A stretch of DNA of 64,000 nucleotides from Megaustenia siamemsis (GCA_032433765.1 JAVIAB010000073.1:71127959-71191958); one strand, 5' to 3'; shown: positions 21,816 to 34,149, numbered from the stretch's first letter. Notes: a model not told the origin generated them from the letters alone. Made by a program: numbers and translations.

Positions 21816-22599
21816 TAAGAGACTTCATTTAAATCTAACATTCTAAACGTTTTTTTTTAGATCCAGACATCTTCATAATTTAATGTATAACTACATCCCA
21901 TAGCTCAAAATTTGTAATTACACACCTTGAATAGAAATCAGGAAAAGTTAAATACTAAATGGTAAATACGGGCTATCTTTTAAAAAGATTGTTTATTAAC
22001 TGCAAAATAAAATAGCATATTATTTTTTTCTTTCTAACTTATGTATATATAATGTGTGGTTTTGCTATAAAAAAAAATAAGTTAGCGAAATGTTAATTCA
22101 TTTCAATGGGTAAAATATGAGCTATAACAATTGGTGCATCCTTGAAACTAACCAACGACAAACAAGCATAATCGAAAGGACAAAAAATCAAATTTCCTAT
22201 GTAGTCAATGACACTTCTACATATGTTCGGGGTGCACTGATGATGACCCGCTGATAACTTAATAACTCAATAACTTCACATTTATTGAAGTGCTTTTTAA
22301 ATGGATAACGTTACAGTAGGTTTTATACTTGTTGCGTGAATCTTCTCAAACTTTCCACCCTCAGAAATTCTTATCAAGGAAACGTTGAAATATGAACTTC
22401 GCGTCAAGAGAGAGAAGTAGAGTAACATCAATTTTTTTTTTATTTCATGATTAAATCGTAACAAACATTTATCAAATGTAAACTCAATAAACGTCAAGGA
22501 TCGTGCTATTCTACACATAACAAACATGGCTAACATGGGTAGTATTTATATTCGCTATATAAAAAAGACGTCTCTTAAAATATATTAAATTGTTTTCTG
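21816..22599. other. AT-rich non-coding DNA
   Basis: Nothing recognised on either strand. Confidence 0.4.
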
Positions 22600-23030
22600 T
22601 AATATCAATATGAATGAATGGACAATATGTGAATCATGGACAATAGAACAACAGACAAGAAAATCACCGGAGGCTGTTGAAATGTCGTTTTACAGAAGAA
22701 TGTTGAGAATACCATGGACAACTAAGAAGAGTAATGAAAACGTTCTGAAAGAGGCCAACGAAAAAAAAAGCTAATATCCAATATTAGGAAGAAACAATCA
22801 TCATTTTTTAGCCATGTAATGAGAAGGGAACAGCTGGAATATATTGCAACAACTGGGAACATTGAGGGACGAAGAGATAGAGGGAAGCAAAAAGAAAAGA
22901 TACCAGACAGCTTTAGAGAATGACTTGGCAGAAGGTCAACAGCAGAAATGATAAATAACTGTCGAGATCAAAAGTTGTGGAGAGAAATGATCACTTACGC
23001 AAGATGGCATGATACTTGATGATGATGACT
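22600..23030 (+). pseudogene. L-C RTE-like LINE, C-terminal fragment
   Basis: Matches 14.58-14.97 kb: ESWTIEQQTRKSPEAVEMSF, YRRMLRIPWTTKKSNENVLK and a C-terminus with AEMINNCRDQKLWREMITYA, then GATGATGA. Frames are broken near 22765. Independent insertion, truncated about 150 bp further 3' than the 14.4 kb copy. Confidence 0.85.
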
Positions 23031-23189
23031 ATCAATATATCGAAAAGTCCGGACTTTGCTTAATTCTTATGTGACCTATTATTAATGGAAATATATGGTA
23101 ATTACATACAATACAAGACATCACAAATATATCAACTATAAAAGCATATTTAAATAACCTTGCTGAGTCTTATTAGAATGGAGCTCAAA

Positions 23190-24720
23190 AGAACCAATAA
23201 AGTTGGTTTGCTCAAAGCAATAAATTATGCTAAAAGCAATAAATAATGTTAAAAGCAATAAATAATACTCAAAGCAATAAGTAATACTCAAAGCAATACA
23301 TAATGATCAAAACAATAAATAATACTCAAAACAATAAATAATACTCAAAGCAATAAATAATGATCAAAGCAATAAATAATGTTAAAAGCAATAAATAATA
23401 CTCAAAGCAATAAATAATTATCAAAGCAATAAATAATACTCAAAGCAATAAATAATTATCAAAGCAATAAATAATACTCAAAGCAATAAATAATTATCAA
23501 AGCAATAAATAATACTCAAAGCAATAAATAATTATCAAAGCAATAAATAATACTCAAAGCAATAAATAATGATCAAAGCAATAAATAATTATCAAAGCAA
23601 TAAATAATACTCAAAGCAATAAATAATACTCAAAACAATAAATAATACTCAAAGCAATAAATAATGATCAAAGCAATAAATAATTATCAAAGCAATAAAT
23701 AATACTCAAAGCAATAAATAATGATCAAATCAATAAATAATACTCAAAGCAATAAATAATACTCAAAGCAATAAATAATTATCAAAGCAATAAATAATAC
23801 TCAAAGCAATAAATAATACTCAAAACAATAAATAATACTCAAAGCAATAAATAATGATCAAAGCAATAAATAATACTCAAAGCAATAAATAATACTCAAA
23901 GCAATAAATAATGATCAAAGCAATAAATAAAACTCAAAGCAATAAATAATGATCAAAACAATAAATAATACTCAAAGCAATAAATAATACTCAAATCAAT
24001 AACTAATACTCAAAACAATAAATAATACTCAAAGCAATAAATAATGATCAAAGCAATAAATAATACTCAAAGCAATAAATAATTATCAAAGCAATAAATA
24101 ATACTCAAATCAATAAATAATACTCAAATCAATAAATAATACTCAAAACAATAAATAATACTCAAAACAATAAATAATACTCAAAGCAATAAATAATACT
24201 CAAAACAATAAATAATACTCAAAACAATAAATAATACTCAAAACAATAAATAATACTCAAAACAATAAATAATACTCAAAGCAATAAATAATACTCAAAA
24301 CAATAAATAATACTCAAAGCAATAAATAATACTCAAAACAATAAATAATACTCAAAACAATAATAATACTCAAAACAATAAATAATACTCAAAACAATAA
24401 ATAATACTCAAAACAATAAATAATACTCAAAACAATAAATAATACTCAAAGCAATAAATTATGTTAAAAGCAATAAGTAATGCCCAGTAGTAGTAGCCTC
24501 CGTCAGTCATAGTTGACTGGATTTTTCATCACCCGTAGAAATGTTATTTTTTTTTACACACATCTACAAATCGAAGTTTTGGGCGCCCCCTAGTTCTTTT
24601 ACTATTTGCCTAATTCTTTCTTAAGTAATGCTCAAAACAATAAATAATGTTAAAAGCAATACATAATGCTCAAAACAATAAATAATGTTAAAAGCAATAC
24701 ATAATGCTCAAAGAAATATA
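23190..24720. repeat. 19-bp satellite, about 65-70 copies, with one insertion
   Basis: Unit AATAATACTCAAAGCAATA (19 bp), with variants ATGATC, ATTATC and ATGTTA in the middle and AAAACAATA at the end. Variants are clustered: GATC/TATC forms in the first half, AAACAATA forms in the second. The array resumes at 24622 after a 138-bp insertion. Confidence 0.97.
24484..24621. mobile_element. 138-bp insertion inside the 19-bp satellite
   Basis: Bounded by a perfect 10-bp duplication TAAGTAATGC (24474-24483 and 24622-24631). The insert starts CCAGTAGTAGTAGCCTCCGT and contains a GTCAGTCATAGTTGACTGG near-palindrome. It has no coding capacity. Size and duplication suit a short SINE or a truncated retroelement end; its family is unknown to me. 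Confidence 0.7.
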
Positions 24721-24850
24721 ATGTCTTGCACCATTAGAAGACTGCCGACTGTGAATTTCATGAAATAAGAAATTCGCACTAAGAGAAAAATATTGCGCTT
24801 TATCCACATCATTAGAAAACATGTTGCTAACTCATCAAAAGCTTCTCTAG
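24721..24850 (+). pseudogene. Possible decayed LINE C-terminus
   Basis: Reads TIRRLPTVNFMK and TKRKILRFIHIIRKHVAN, reminiscent of the LRFxGHIxRK region of RTE-like ORF2. Weak. Confidence 0.3.
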
Positions 24851-24999
24851 AACATTCTACTTAAAGTTATGTGTTTTCGCGCTTGTTAAATTGTAAAAGT
24901 AATAAGTTAAATGTCATTATTTGAATGAAAATATATAGAAGAAACGGTGCTGGCGATAATGGATCTTGCTTAGACATTAGAGTGGGGCACAATTAGTGC

Positions 25000-26040
25000 A
25001 TGTTGATGTGAAGGTGGGACACGAAGCAGTATAATTTACAGATAACATGTTTATTTTGGTCAGTTTATTATTTATACATTTTATTCTTCAATTTTGTTTA
25101 AGAATTTTTTGTATGTGTTTTCAATCAAACGAAATAGATTAAAGTCATTTTTACATTATGTTTAATTAATTAATTTTGTTATGATTAATTGTGTATTTAT
25201 GTGTTGATAGTGTAGTCAATACTAAACTACATGTAGCCGGGTATGTAAGGATGTAGGAAAATATTGAAGTTAGGGACAGTGTCAGGAGAATTAAGTGAAC
25301 CATCATATGTGTGGGGAAAGTGACAACCACGGGTTGATGTGTGAACTGTTTGTTTGGGTGACTAGAGATGGGGAAAGTCTCGTGATTATGGGGACTGGTG
25401 AGAAGCACGGAGGAGATGATAGACTTGAGGGAAGTGTTAAGTGAGATAGAGGCTATGACGTGAACAGATTTCATTGGCTGAGAAATTACTTAGGTAGTTT
25501 TTTATTGGCTGGGGTACGAGATATTTAAGGCCGTGCCGAGGGTTTCCAAACAGAGAAATCACATGTAAGCTAAGGAAATAGGTGACTGGCTGCGTCGCTA
25601 GGGCGTTAGACCCTTGTAGCAATAACCGAGCAAACGCTCTTTGTTAGTCTTGAGGGGGTAGGATGGAGTTTCCAAACAAGGGAGAAATTACATATTTGGA
25701 AACTAAGTAAAACAAGGGAGAAATTACATATTTGGAAACTAAGTAAAACAAGGGAGAAATTACATATTTGGAAACTAAGTAAAACAAGGGAGACACGATT
25801 GAGCTACGTTAGTAGGGCCGAGCCAAAGCTCTTTTAGTGAGAAGTGATTTGGTGGATGATGAGAGAGCCTTGAAATTGATTACAAGAGTCGGAGGTAAAT
25901 GATGTACCCCTAGCATGTACTAGGATACCAGATGATGCCAGACCGCCGGACTTTGTTATATTGATGCATTTTTGTTTGTTGGACTATGCCAATAAAGTCT
26001 TATCATTCTTTTATACGAGAGACTTGTGTGTATAAACTAT
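25000..26040 (+). mobile_element. LTR-like promoter/poly(A) module (uncertain)
   Basis: Two ATTGG (reverse CCAAT) boxes at 25473 and 25504, ATATTTAAGG at 25521 as a TATA-like box, and AATAAA at 25991, with no coding sequence between. This compact order is what a solo LTR shows. I could not find convincing TG..CA ends or a target duplication, so it could also be a fragment of a gene's first and last exons. Confidence 0.3.
25676..25793. repeat. 36-bp tandem repeat, 3.3 copies
   Basis: Unit begins ACAAGGGAGAAATTACATAT, three full identical copies at 25676, 25712 and 25748 plus a partial one. Confidence 0.95.
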
Positions 26041-26859
26041 TTCATGTAGACTGTGTGCTGTATTCCAACCAAACGAATGAATCTGACACAACGCGAAGTA
26101 CACAAATTTGACAGTCTTCACCAACGACTGAGCACAGTCATAGAAGAGGAGAACGAGCGGTCGCGGTGAAGTTACCACTAAACCAAATAGCTTCCTCGAC
26201 TACATATCCGATATTTTGAACTTCTCTATAATATGAACTTCTACATAGTCGACATATTACAACTCGACATACGAGGGACCTCTACATATTAGGCTTCTAC
26301 ATACATGTATGTAGACACAACAGTAGGAAACTTGCATGATTTCTTCAGCAACTCACATTGAAATTCTAATCGACCTGCCTCTTCTGCTCTTTTTCACAAA
26401 ATTGTATTTGACTACACAAGTATTATTTTTACCTGTAGGTTAGAGTTAACCACATGCCTAGTTATAGCGTTTGGCGATTTCTTTGGCGTGACCTATCCAT
26501 CGAGATTATTTATGCTTAATCTTCAAATTCCTGAGAAAAAAAAAAATGGCCAAAAATTAATGGCTGAACCAGTGGGTTAAGATATCTAGTCATCTCAGAG
26601 ATAACGGCAGTGTTAAAAGAAGAAGAAGAAGAAGAGTGAAGAACACTTTTTAAAGAGTAAGTTAAAATGGCCGCTCGCGAGAATAAATTATTAAGAAAAT
26701 CTACCCATGCCGAAGACGATATTTCGGTCCGAAATGTGCAGATATCACGGCTTTGCCGCTAACTAGCGACATAAGGCATCTTCCCTCACGGACAAACGCT
26801 GAATAAAGAGGAAGAAAAAGACAATGTCGTACTGATGGAAAAGTATTTCATCTTAGGAA
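26041..26859. other. Non-coding DNA
   Basis: Contains a (GAA)n run at 26620-26636 and a CCGAAGACGATATTTCGGTC stretch near 26708 with a Penelope-like flavour. No gene. Confidence 0.35.
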
Positions 26860-27670
26860 ACTTCAATCAAAAACAAAAGCTAAAATCATACACCACCAGA
26901 GAAACCCCCTTTGTTGACTCATGAGCTCCCTATGCTGACTCAGAGATTTATCTGTAAAACAACAAGAAGAGATGCTCTAGGGACTCTGACGACTTTGCTC
27001 TCGTCTACAAATACGGAGAAAACATGAATCATGTACCATCCATCCCTTGGCAAAAGCCTTATTTAGCCACATATCAAGGTAAACGGCGATCAACTGAAAG
27101 TCGTGAACAGATACACATATCATGAGAGAGACATCTCACACTCTCACTAATAATATTAAGATGAATACCAGGATCGCTAACACTTGACAAATATCAATGT
27201 TTAGTATAGTAGCGCCTTTGGCTTGCAGACAAAGCTGTTGTACCCCCAACGCTGTACATATGTGAAACCTGGACTATGTCTAGATGCCATACAAGGAAGT
27301 TAAATCACTTCCACACAACCTGCCTTAAGATGATTATGAGTAAATACAAATTAAGATCCCAGATACCGCTGTGTTGGGCAAAGATGATACCTTCAGCATT
27401 AATGCTGTTTTGAGACACACGCAAATCTGCTGGAAGGGTCATACAGTTAGCGTGTCAAACTCCCGACAACCAATCCTATTATCGGCGAATTGCAGAATAG
27501 TAACTTTCCGACAAGATGTGTTGAAGAAGCGTTCTAGCGATATGCTTAGTACGTCACTAAAAGCCTTCTGGGAAAAAAAACAAACATTAATAATCCTTAT
27601 TGTAATCCTTAAACATGGGAAAATGTAGCACAAGAAGGAACTACTTGACGCACATAACCTCAATATTGTG
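26860..27670 (+). pseudogene. CR1-like LINE, reverse transcriptase C-terminal half, decayed
   Basis: Across frames: LRKLQSKTKA, then PHIKVNGDQLKVVNRYTY (the connection before the thumb), then AVVPPTLYICETWTMSRCHT and RKLNHFHTTCLKMIMSKYKL, then the end region with HTQICWKGHTVSVSN and SDMLSTSLKAFW. The order and spacing match CR1/L2-type ORF2 C-termini. Numerous stops and shifts; the YADD-bearing part is only hinted at near 26980. Confidence 0.7.
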
Positions 27671-27798
27671 AGACAAAAAAGGTAGCAGTTGAACAATGAA
27701 GTTATGTTAAGAAGGATGGCAAATGGATCCTCGCCAAAAACATCTGTTACACGCCCATAATGTCGCAATTTGTTCTGGGCCCGCATTGAGCCATATTC

Positions 27799-27803
<5 letters not shown>

Positions 27804-27857
<54 letters not shown>
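27804..27857. repeat. (AG)n microsatellite
   Basis: Uninterrupted GA dinucleotide run of about 50 bp. May be a detached L-E type tail, but no L-E coding sequence precedes it. Confidence 0.97.
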
Positions 27858-27861
<4 letters not shown>

Positions 27862-28817
27862 TAACAACTAGATGAAACGAGTGATCTTTATCACCGCTGA
27901 TGGACGACAACACCTGACGATCACGTGATACCATATTCTTTCAACTCACGCCACACATTCGACGTTACATATTATGATATATCACTATTATTACTTATTA
28001 CGAACTAAGTCTACATATTTTAATCACAAGTAAACAAGTCGATAACTATGATACAAACGATAAAACTTATCACTTTGACACAACCTAGACTAAACAAAGA
28101 GATGATAATGTTTGTAACAGGAGGCACACATATAAATATATAAAACATTTAACATGCCGCGAGTATATTTGCAGCAAAACGTGTAAAATAAACATAAAAT
28201 TTTATTAAGCAGCTAAACCTATACAGAAACGAGACAAGCTAAGACGTTTCGACAAAAAGCAGAAAAAGTATACACCAAAGGCAAGCACTTATTTCAAAAT
28301 GGCGATGTCAGTTGATAGACTCATGGGACACGAAAGATCGGACAAGGAAGAGTTACCAGGACTTATGTACCTTTAGATTTCCAGGTCATCTTACCTCTGA
28401 GGACTTCCAGGTTACCGGCATCATCTCCTACTCATCTGATAAACACAGTCCGTTCGCTTTGGAGAACTGACTTATATCCCCTTTTTGGGCACTCTCCATC
28501 CAAGAGTGTTAATTTTTTTCCCCACTCTTCCTTTAATTACTGGCCTCATCTTCCACTCTCTACGCGGAGATACAACGCTCGAACTCTGAATCAAGTGACA
28601 TAACTTAGAAAATGAAATTAGTTCAAGAATGTAAGTGGCATCAGATTGTGCAAACACAATAGACCAGCGTCGTTATCTTTGTGTTTGTGTTGCACTTCTT
28701 TCCCAAAGCTCAGTGCCAGAACTAGTTCAGGCGCTCATTTTGTCCACAACTTTAATTAGTGACGCATCGAGGTTTGTCAGTTCCTGAACAAAAAGAAAGT
28801 GCAGATCGACAACTTGC
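27858..28817. other. Non-coding DNA
   Basis: Nothing recognised on either strand. Confidence 0.4.
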
Positions 28818-28990
28818 AGATTCACCCAGCCTTAAATGACCGGACTTTTCTGAGAAAGTAAGACGGCACTGACGTAACATCAACAACATTACTTTAAAAA
28901 AATAATGCTTCGAAGGTATTTACAAAAATATGGATATTAACACCCGTTTCCACACACGTCAATTTCTGAAGTGGCGTCAAGTCTTTTCTA
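28818..28990 (+). mobile_element. SINE-A, old diverged 3' part
   Basis: ATTCACCCAGCCTTAAATGA, GAAAGTAAGACGGCACTGAC and a diverged AAGTGGCGTCAAG end follow SINE-A order. The most diverged copy here. Confidence 0.6.
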
Positions 28991-29631
28991 AACGTATGAT
29001 GGGCAATGTACGAATGTGTAGGTCCCAAATCACGGTCGTCTTTATTATTAATCGTAAAACATTTTCTCAATAGCAAGAATATAGAAGAAATGGTCTGCTC
29101 AAACAACAAAAAGAAGACTTTCTAAATGCAATATTAAAGTAGTTGGGCCAGTATTGAAACAGGTAAATGAAATCAAATACATGAAAACTGTATCAGATGT
29201 GCAAAGAAGTGGGGAATCTAGGCAAAGGCTATTCCAAAGAGTGAAATATATTATACGCAACCCATTTTTGTTTAAAAACAAAAAGCAATTGTTTCTGCAT
29301 TATCCTATGTCGTTATCGCTGGTCTGCAGATACAAAGATGTGAACATCACGATTAGATACAACTTATCTGGCCACTATTTCTCTAATAGTTTCCACGCAC
29401 GTTCTGTTAGATCACATTATAGTCGACAATAGCTATTAATTATTTCTAGACTTTCGCCATGGCTGACATTTGTAAAGTGAGCAAAAAGACAGGTACCCTG
29501 GTAGGCATCAGCATTTGTTGGTTTTAGTAACTATATTTCTTCAAGGCCAACTGTGCTTTTATGGATGGTGTGGTGAGGGCAGATTGTTTCTCCCCTCGAC
29601 GCCAACGGCAATAGAGGAAGGATAGAAGAAG
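28991..29631. other. Non-coding DNA
   Basis: No gene; ends in a (GAA)n run at 29622-29650. Confidence 0.4.
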
Positions 29632-29854
29632 AAGAAGAAGAAGAAGAAGTAGGGATGGTTATGATGATGTGGTGGTGATGATGTAATGATGTGGTGGTAA
29701 ATGATGCTGTGGTGATGATATGGTGATGATGTGATGATGATGATGATGATGTGGTGATGGTGGTGTGATGATGATGTGGTGATGATGTGATGATGTGATG
29801 ATGATGTAATGATGTGGTGGTAAATGATGCTGTGGTGATGATATGGTGATGATG

Positions 29855-29886
<32 letters not shown>

Positions 29887-30537
29887 TGGTGATGGTGGTG
29901 TGATGATGATGTGGTGATGATGTGATGATGTGATGATGTGATGATGATGTAATGATGTAGTGATAAATGATGTGGTGGTGATGTGATGATGATGTAATGA
30001 TGTGGTGATGATAGTGAAGTGGTGATGATGATGTAATGAAGAGGTGATAAATGATGTGATGATGATGTAATGATGAGGTGATAAATGATATGGTGATGAT
30101 GATGTGATGATGATGATGATGTAATGATGAGGTGATGGTATGATGATGATGTGATGATGATATAATGATGACGTGATAAATGATGTGGTGATGATGGTGA
30201 TGTGGTGATGATGATGTAATGATGAGGTGATAAATGATGTGGTGATGATGATGTGATGATGGTGATGTGGTGATAATGTAATGTGGTGATGATGATGTGA
30301 TAAATGATGTGGTGATGATGTGATGATGATGTAATGATGATGTAATGATGATGTGATAAATAATGTGGTGATGATAATGTGATGATGATGATGATGACGA
30401 TGTGTTGATGGTGATGTGGTGATGATGATGAGGTGATGGTGATGTGGTGGTGATGATGATGTAATGATGTGGTGATAGATGATGTGGTGATGATGATGTG
30501 ATGAAGATGATGTGATGATGTAGTGATGATGTCGCTG
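29632..30537. repeat. Long imperfect (GAT/GGT) trinucleotide array
   Basis: About 900 bp of GATGATGTGGTGATGATG-type repeats with embedded TAATGATGTGGTGATAAATG units of roughly 40 bp. It keeps a 293-codon His/Ser/Ile-rich frame open on the minus strand purely by composition. Confidence 0.97.
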
Positions 30538-31324
30538 CAATCGAATTAAAATCTATAATTGCTCAACCGCCCGTGTCAGTGGAATCATGCGAAATAAAAC
30601 TAATCTCATTGATGGATCCAAACAAAGAAAGGCACCTCAGTCCCCATCATAGCAGCCACAGCACACGCCGAAAAACATAAGGCGAAGCGGCACCGAAAGT
30701 TAATACAGCTGAATAGTCCTTCGTCATACAATATCATCATTAATCATAAGCAATCGGAATATCAAAACACGATCCGGTTGATAAACACAGCTCACGGTGT
30801 AGATAGAGCACTAAACTCTGTAGTTCCGGCATGAAGCCGGACTTGGAATATGAGGAAACTGCAACAAAGGACACTTTTCAGACTGAGCATCAATGGTTCC
30901 TGCCACCTATCCGCCATATTGACTGGAAGTCCAAGGCCACACTTACTTTCCAGGTCCAAATGCTTGTCAATAATACTTTAGTTGGTTTGATTATTTGTCT
31001 CTTTTAAGGAAGATAAAATACATATTCATCTTCTATTGTACATCCAAAGTGATTAGAAGGAGTTTTATTTTAACATTTTAAAACTTTTCATTAAAAAATT
31101 AATATTGCATCACCCGCAACTCTCACATCTGCCAATATTTGATCTTTTTTTTTTAATTACGAGCATTGACTACTAAAATATCATTCTTACGTAAATATTG
31201 ACTTTAGATAAAAGCTCATGTATTGTGTCTGGTGTCACTCATTTAGACCACTTCAATCAAATATAGTATTAAGAACGAGTATAATGTACCAGGCTCAGAG
31301 CATCTTCATTCATAAACGATGCTA
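30538..31324. other. Non-coding DNA
   Basis: Nothing recognised. Confidence 0.4.
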
Positions 31325-31510
31325 AATATAGACTTCTTGGAAGCTGCAGATGGCGCTGTTAAATATTTATAGACTTCCTAGAAGTTGTCGATGACGCTGC
31401 TAAATATTTAGACTTCCTAGAAGTTTGTTGATGACGCTGCTAAATATTTACACTTCCTAGAAGTGTCGATGATGCTGCTAAATATTTACACTTCTTGGAA
31501 GCTGTCGATG
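31325..31510. repeat. About 42-bp tandem repeat, 4-5 copies
   Basis: Unit CTAAATATTTACACTTCCTA plus GAAGTTGTCGATGACGCTG with small indels. Confidence 0.9.
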
Positions 31511-31575
31511 AGGATCGATCCAATCTCTTGCCCTTAGTAGTCCAGTTCACTAACCACTGAGCTATCGCTGCCCCT
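31511..31575 (-). mobile_element. SINE-A head only
   Basis: The minus strand reads GGGCAGCGATAGCTCAGTGG and on to a box-B-like GGATCGATCC; only the tRNA-like third is present. Confidence 0.75.
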
Positions 31576-31794
31576 CACCTTCTTCAGCATAAATCGATTA
31601 ACCGAATACCTAGAGTGCAGACAGATTAGTTTATCAAACGTAATTCAGCCACATCTCCCTAGAGTAATGTTTTCTTGCCATTGTAGTGATATAAGTCAAG
31701 TATAAAGTGGTCTGACCTTGTTTTTTTTGTTGTTGTTTTTTTTCGTTCAGCGATGAAAAGCTGCAATACTTTTTTGCAAAGAACTTATTGGCAA

Positions 31795-31965
31795 ATGGAA
31801 ACCACATTAGCTCAGTGGTTAGTGAACTAGGCTCATGATGAACGTATTGTGGGTTCCGTACCGATCTAAAGCTCATGGTTGACTTAGATAATTTTCATGA
31901 ATCCCTGATGTTTCTATGAAAGTAAAGCTGACTGGAGTGATACTGACCACATCACCAAAATATCT
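31795..31965 (+). mobile_element. SINE-A, diverged, 3'-truncated by a microsatellite
   Basis: ATTAGCTCAGTGGTTAGTGA head, diverged box B, then GAAAGTAAAGCTGACTGGAG and ACTGACCACATCACC from the body. The rest is replaced by the CTAC/TATC array. Confidence 0.75.
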
Positions 31966-32027
31966 ATCTACCTACCTACCTACCTACCTACCTACCTACC
32001 TACCTACCTACCTACCTACCTACCTAC

Positions 32028-32119
<92 letters not shown>

Positions 32120-32132
32120 ATATTGAGTCCGC

Positions 32133-32166
<34 letters not shown>

Positions 32167-32190
32167 GTCTGTCTGTCTGTCTGTCTATCA
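31966..32190. repeat. Compound microsatellite (CTAC)n(TATC)n(TGTC)n
   Basis: Three tetranucleotide blocks in succession. It abuts the 3' end of an L-A fragment whose normal tail is (GATA)n on the minus strand, i.e. TATC on this strand. Confidence 0.97.
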
Positions 32191-32395
32191 TTCGTTCGCC
32201 TGAAGTGTTGTCTACATCTACAATGTCGTTTCCTGTATAAATTTTACAGCCTTTTGTAATTCTTGCAGTAGTCCATATAGTTTGTCTGTAGCGTTTTATC
32301 TATGGGCCAATGGAAATTCCCCAGTCTACTATATTCAGTAGAGTCTTGAAGTATGTGTTGAGCAGTCTGGGGCGCCTGTCCACATGTACATGTAG
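32191..32395 (-). mobile_element. L-A LINE 3' end
   Basis: Matches 7.90-8.10 and 46.49-46.69 kb (the ATGTCGTTTCCTGTATAAAT region), encoding the ORF2 C-terminus and 3' end on the minus strand, with the tetranucleotide tail at 31966-32190. Confidence 0.88.
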
Positions 32396-32615
32396 TTGAG
32401 ATGAGGTCAAAGTCAGCTTCTTGTCGTGAGGATAGGCCTCAACAGTCACCAGTGACTGAAACTCAAGACTGACCAGGCCTTCCTACACTCGATAAAGACC
32501 ACAGTCTGCTCTAGCAAGTTTAAGTGATGAAGACAACCAGCCAATAGGTATACCACAACAATCAAGATGCCACGCACTCACGCCAATGGGAAGTATGTCT
32601 ACTGTGTCGTTTGTT
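32396..32615 (+). mobile_element. L-A LINE 5' part (region before the endonuclease)
   Basis: Plus-strand match to complement 10.77-10.96 kb: AGTCACCAGTGACTGAAACT, AAGACCACAGTCTGCTCTAG and AAGATGCCACGCACTCACGC. Its orientation is opposite to the 3' end that adjoins it, as in LINE insertions made by twin priming. Confidence 0.75.
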
Positions 32616-32739
32616 ATTGCTAAATATGGGCACTAACACCACATATTCCACGCACATAAATTCTCGGGGGCAACTCACTCAAAAGAAATCATTATATACA
32701 ATTAACATGATAATGTAGAAGATTGCTAATATTTCAGTA

Positions 32740-33940
32740 TTGCACTTCTTAGCCAGTATGTCTAGAGTCTTGATAGCTATGAAATCTACACCTATCAAGA
32801 CTAGAAACAGTAACAGGTTTACAACCCTTAGATGACAGACGGATCACTAAAGTATTGCAACAAGCGGAGAAATATAGAAGGCTCCTTAGCCACCCCATGC
32901 ACCAAAGAATAACTGGTTGCGGAATAGTACGACTAAAGAGGAGCAACTTTGCTGCAGTCTCCAATGAACTAACTACTGGAGACCCAGTACTTTCCCAAAC
33001 AATATCGAAACCCTTGGGCCCATCTGATATGTCTCCTCATGGGAAATAGAAAATACCAGAACTTAAGGAACATATAACAGGAATCATGAAAAAAGGCACC
33101 CAATCAGACACAGAAATAAAACACGTAGCAGAAAAACACATACACGATACCTACCCACAGGACTCTTAGTCCCACATATACACAGATAGCTCTGCTACAA
33201 ATGCCCCCAGAAATGGAGGGGGAGGTGTGTTCTTGACGCTGAATAATCAGGACGAGATCACCAAATCAATAGCTACTGGAAAATTATCAAACAACTTTAA
33301 AGCAGAAACTGAGGCCATCAGAGATGCTGCAACATTGGCTACTCAACACAAAATTATGCACAAGAAATTGGTGATTCTGACTGATGCACTGTCAGTATTA
33401 ATAGCTCTAAAAATTCTCAGGAACAATGGACCATCACACTGTAATATACACAGGAACGAACGCGCAGACAAATTAGCTAAAGAGGGAGGGAGATTACCAC
33501 AAGAGAACCATCCACTCAGTTATGATGAAGGCAAATCCATCCTCAAGGGTCAGTTCCATGAAAAATGAACACGAGAACACCCAAAGCATAACGAGAGTGA
33601 CGGATACCACCAACTATCAAGGAGGGATCAAGTCATTATACTTCGCATACGCACTGACCACAATAGAATGAAAAATCACATGTTCACCAAATTCAAAATA
33701 GGTACAACCAGCCTATGCCACTGTACACTGGACAATATGACTACAAAACATGTTCTACAGGATTGCCCCCAGTACACAGACCTGAGAAGAGCAATGTGGT
33801 CCACGCCCACCTCCCTGGAAGAGAAACTAGATGGGGCAATCGATTCCCTTAAACAGACAGGTGACTTCATGAGAGAGTCAGGAATCCTACTCTTATTGAG
33901 TCTTGATCGCAGAGAGAGAGAGAGAGAGAGAGAGAGAGCC
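32740..33940 (+). pseudogene. L-E Jockey-like LINE, RNase H half, with (AG)n tail
   Basis: Connection region AEKYRRLLSHPMHQRITGCG and NFAAVSNELTTGDPVLSQTI, then RNase H: YTDSSATNAPRNGGGG (Asp), FKAETEAIRDAATL (Glu), VILTDALSVLIALK (Asp) and NERADKLAKEGG (Asp). After a stop comes the zinc-knuckle-like end CHCTLDNMTTKHVLQDC. It ends at the (GA)n run 33911-33938. Split over at least three frames, so inactive. The related copy at 60.4-62.3 kb supplies the reverse transcriptase part. Confidence 0.85.
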
Positions 33941-34149
33941 AATATTTGAAATAGTCAACAATCCTGGACATTTTTCTTTCTTTGCTGCTATTTCATCATT
34001 ACTCTTTCCTTGGTTCACCCAACCTTAGCGCTAGCCCATATATCCTAAAGGATGTTAATGATATAAACAAATAGTCACAAACAGCGTGATCTCTTTACGA
34101 TACTCAAGGTGTGACGAATGTGTTGTCTTCTCTTTTCTTTACTTGAGGC

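Noticed and set aside
29659..30540. 293-codon His/Ser/Ile-rich open frame (minus)
   Set aside because: It is a trinucleotide array read in frame; no start context, no splice sites, no domain, and other frames are open as well.
31916..32203. 95-codon Tyr/Leu/Pro/Thr/Ser-repeat frame
   Set aside because: Tetranucleotide microsatellite translated in frame.
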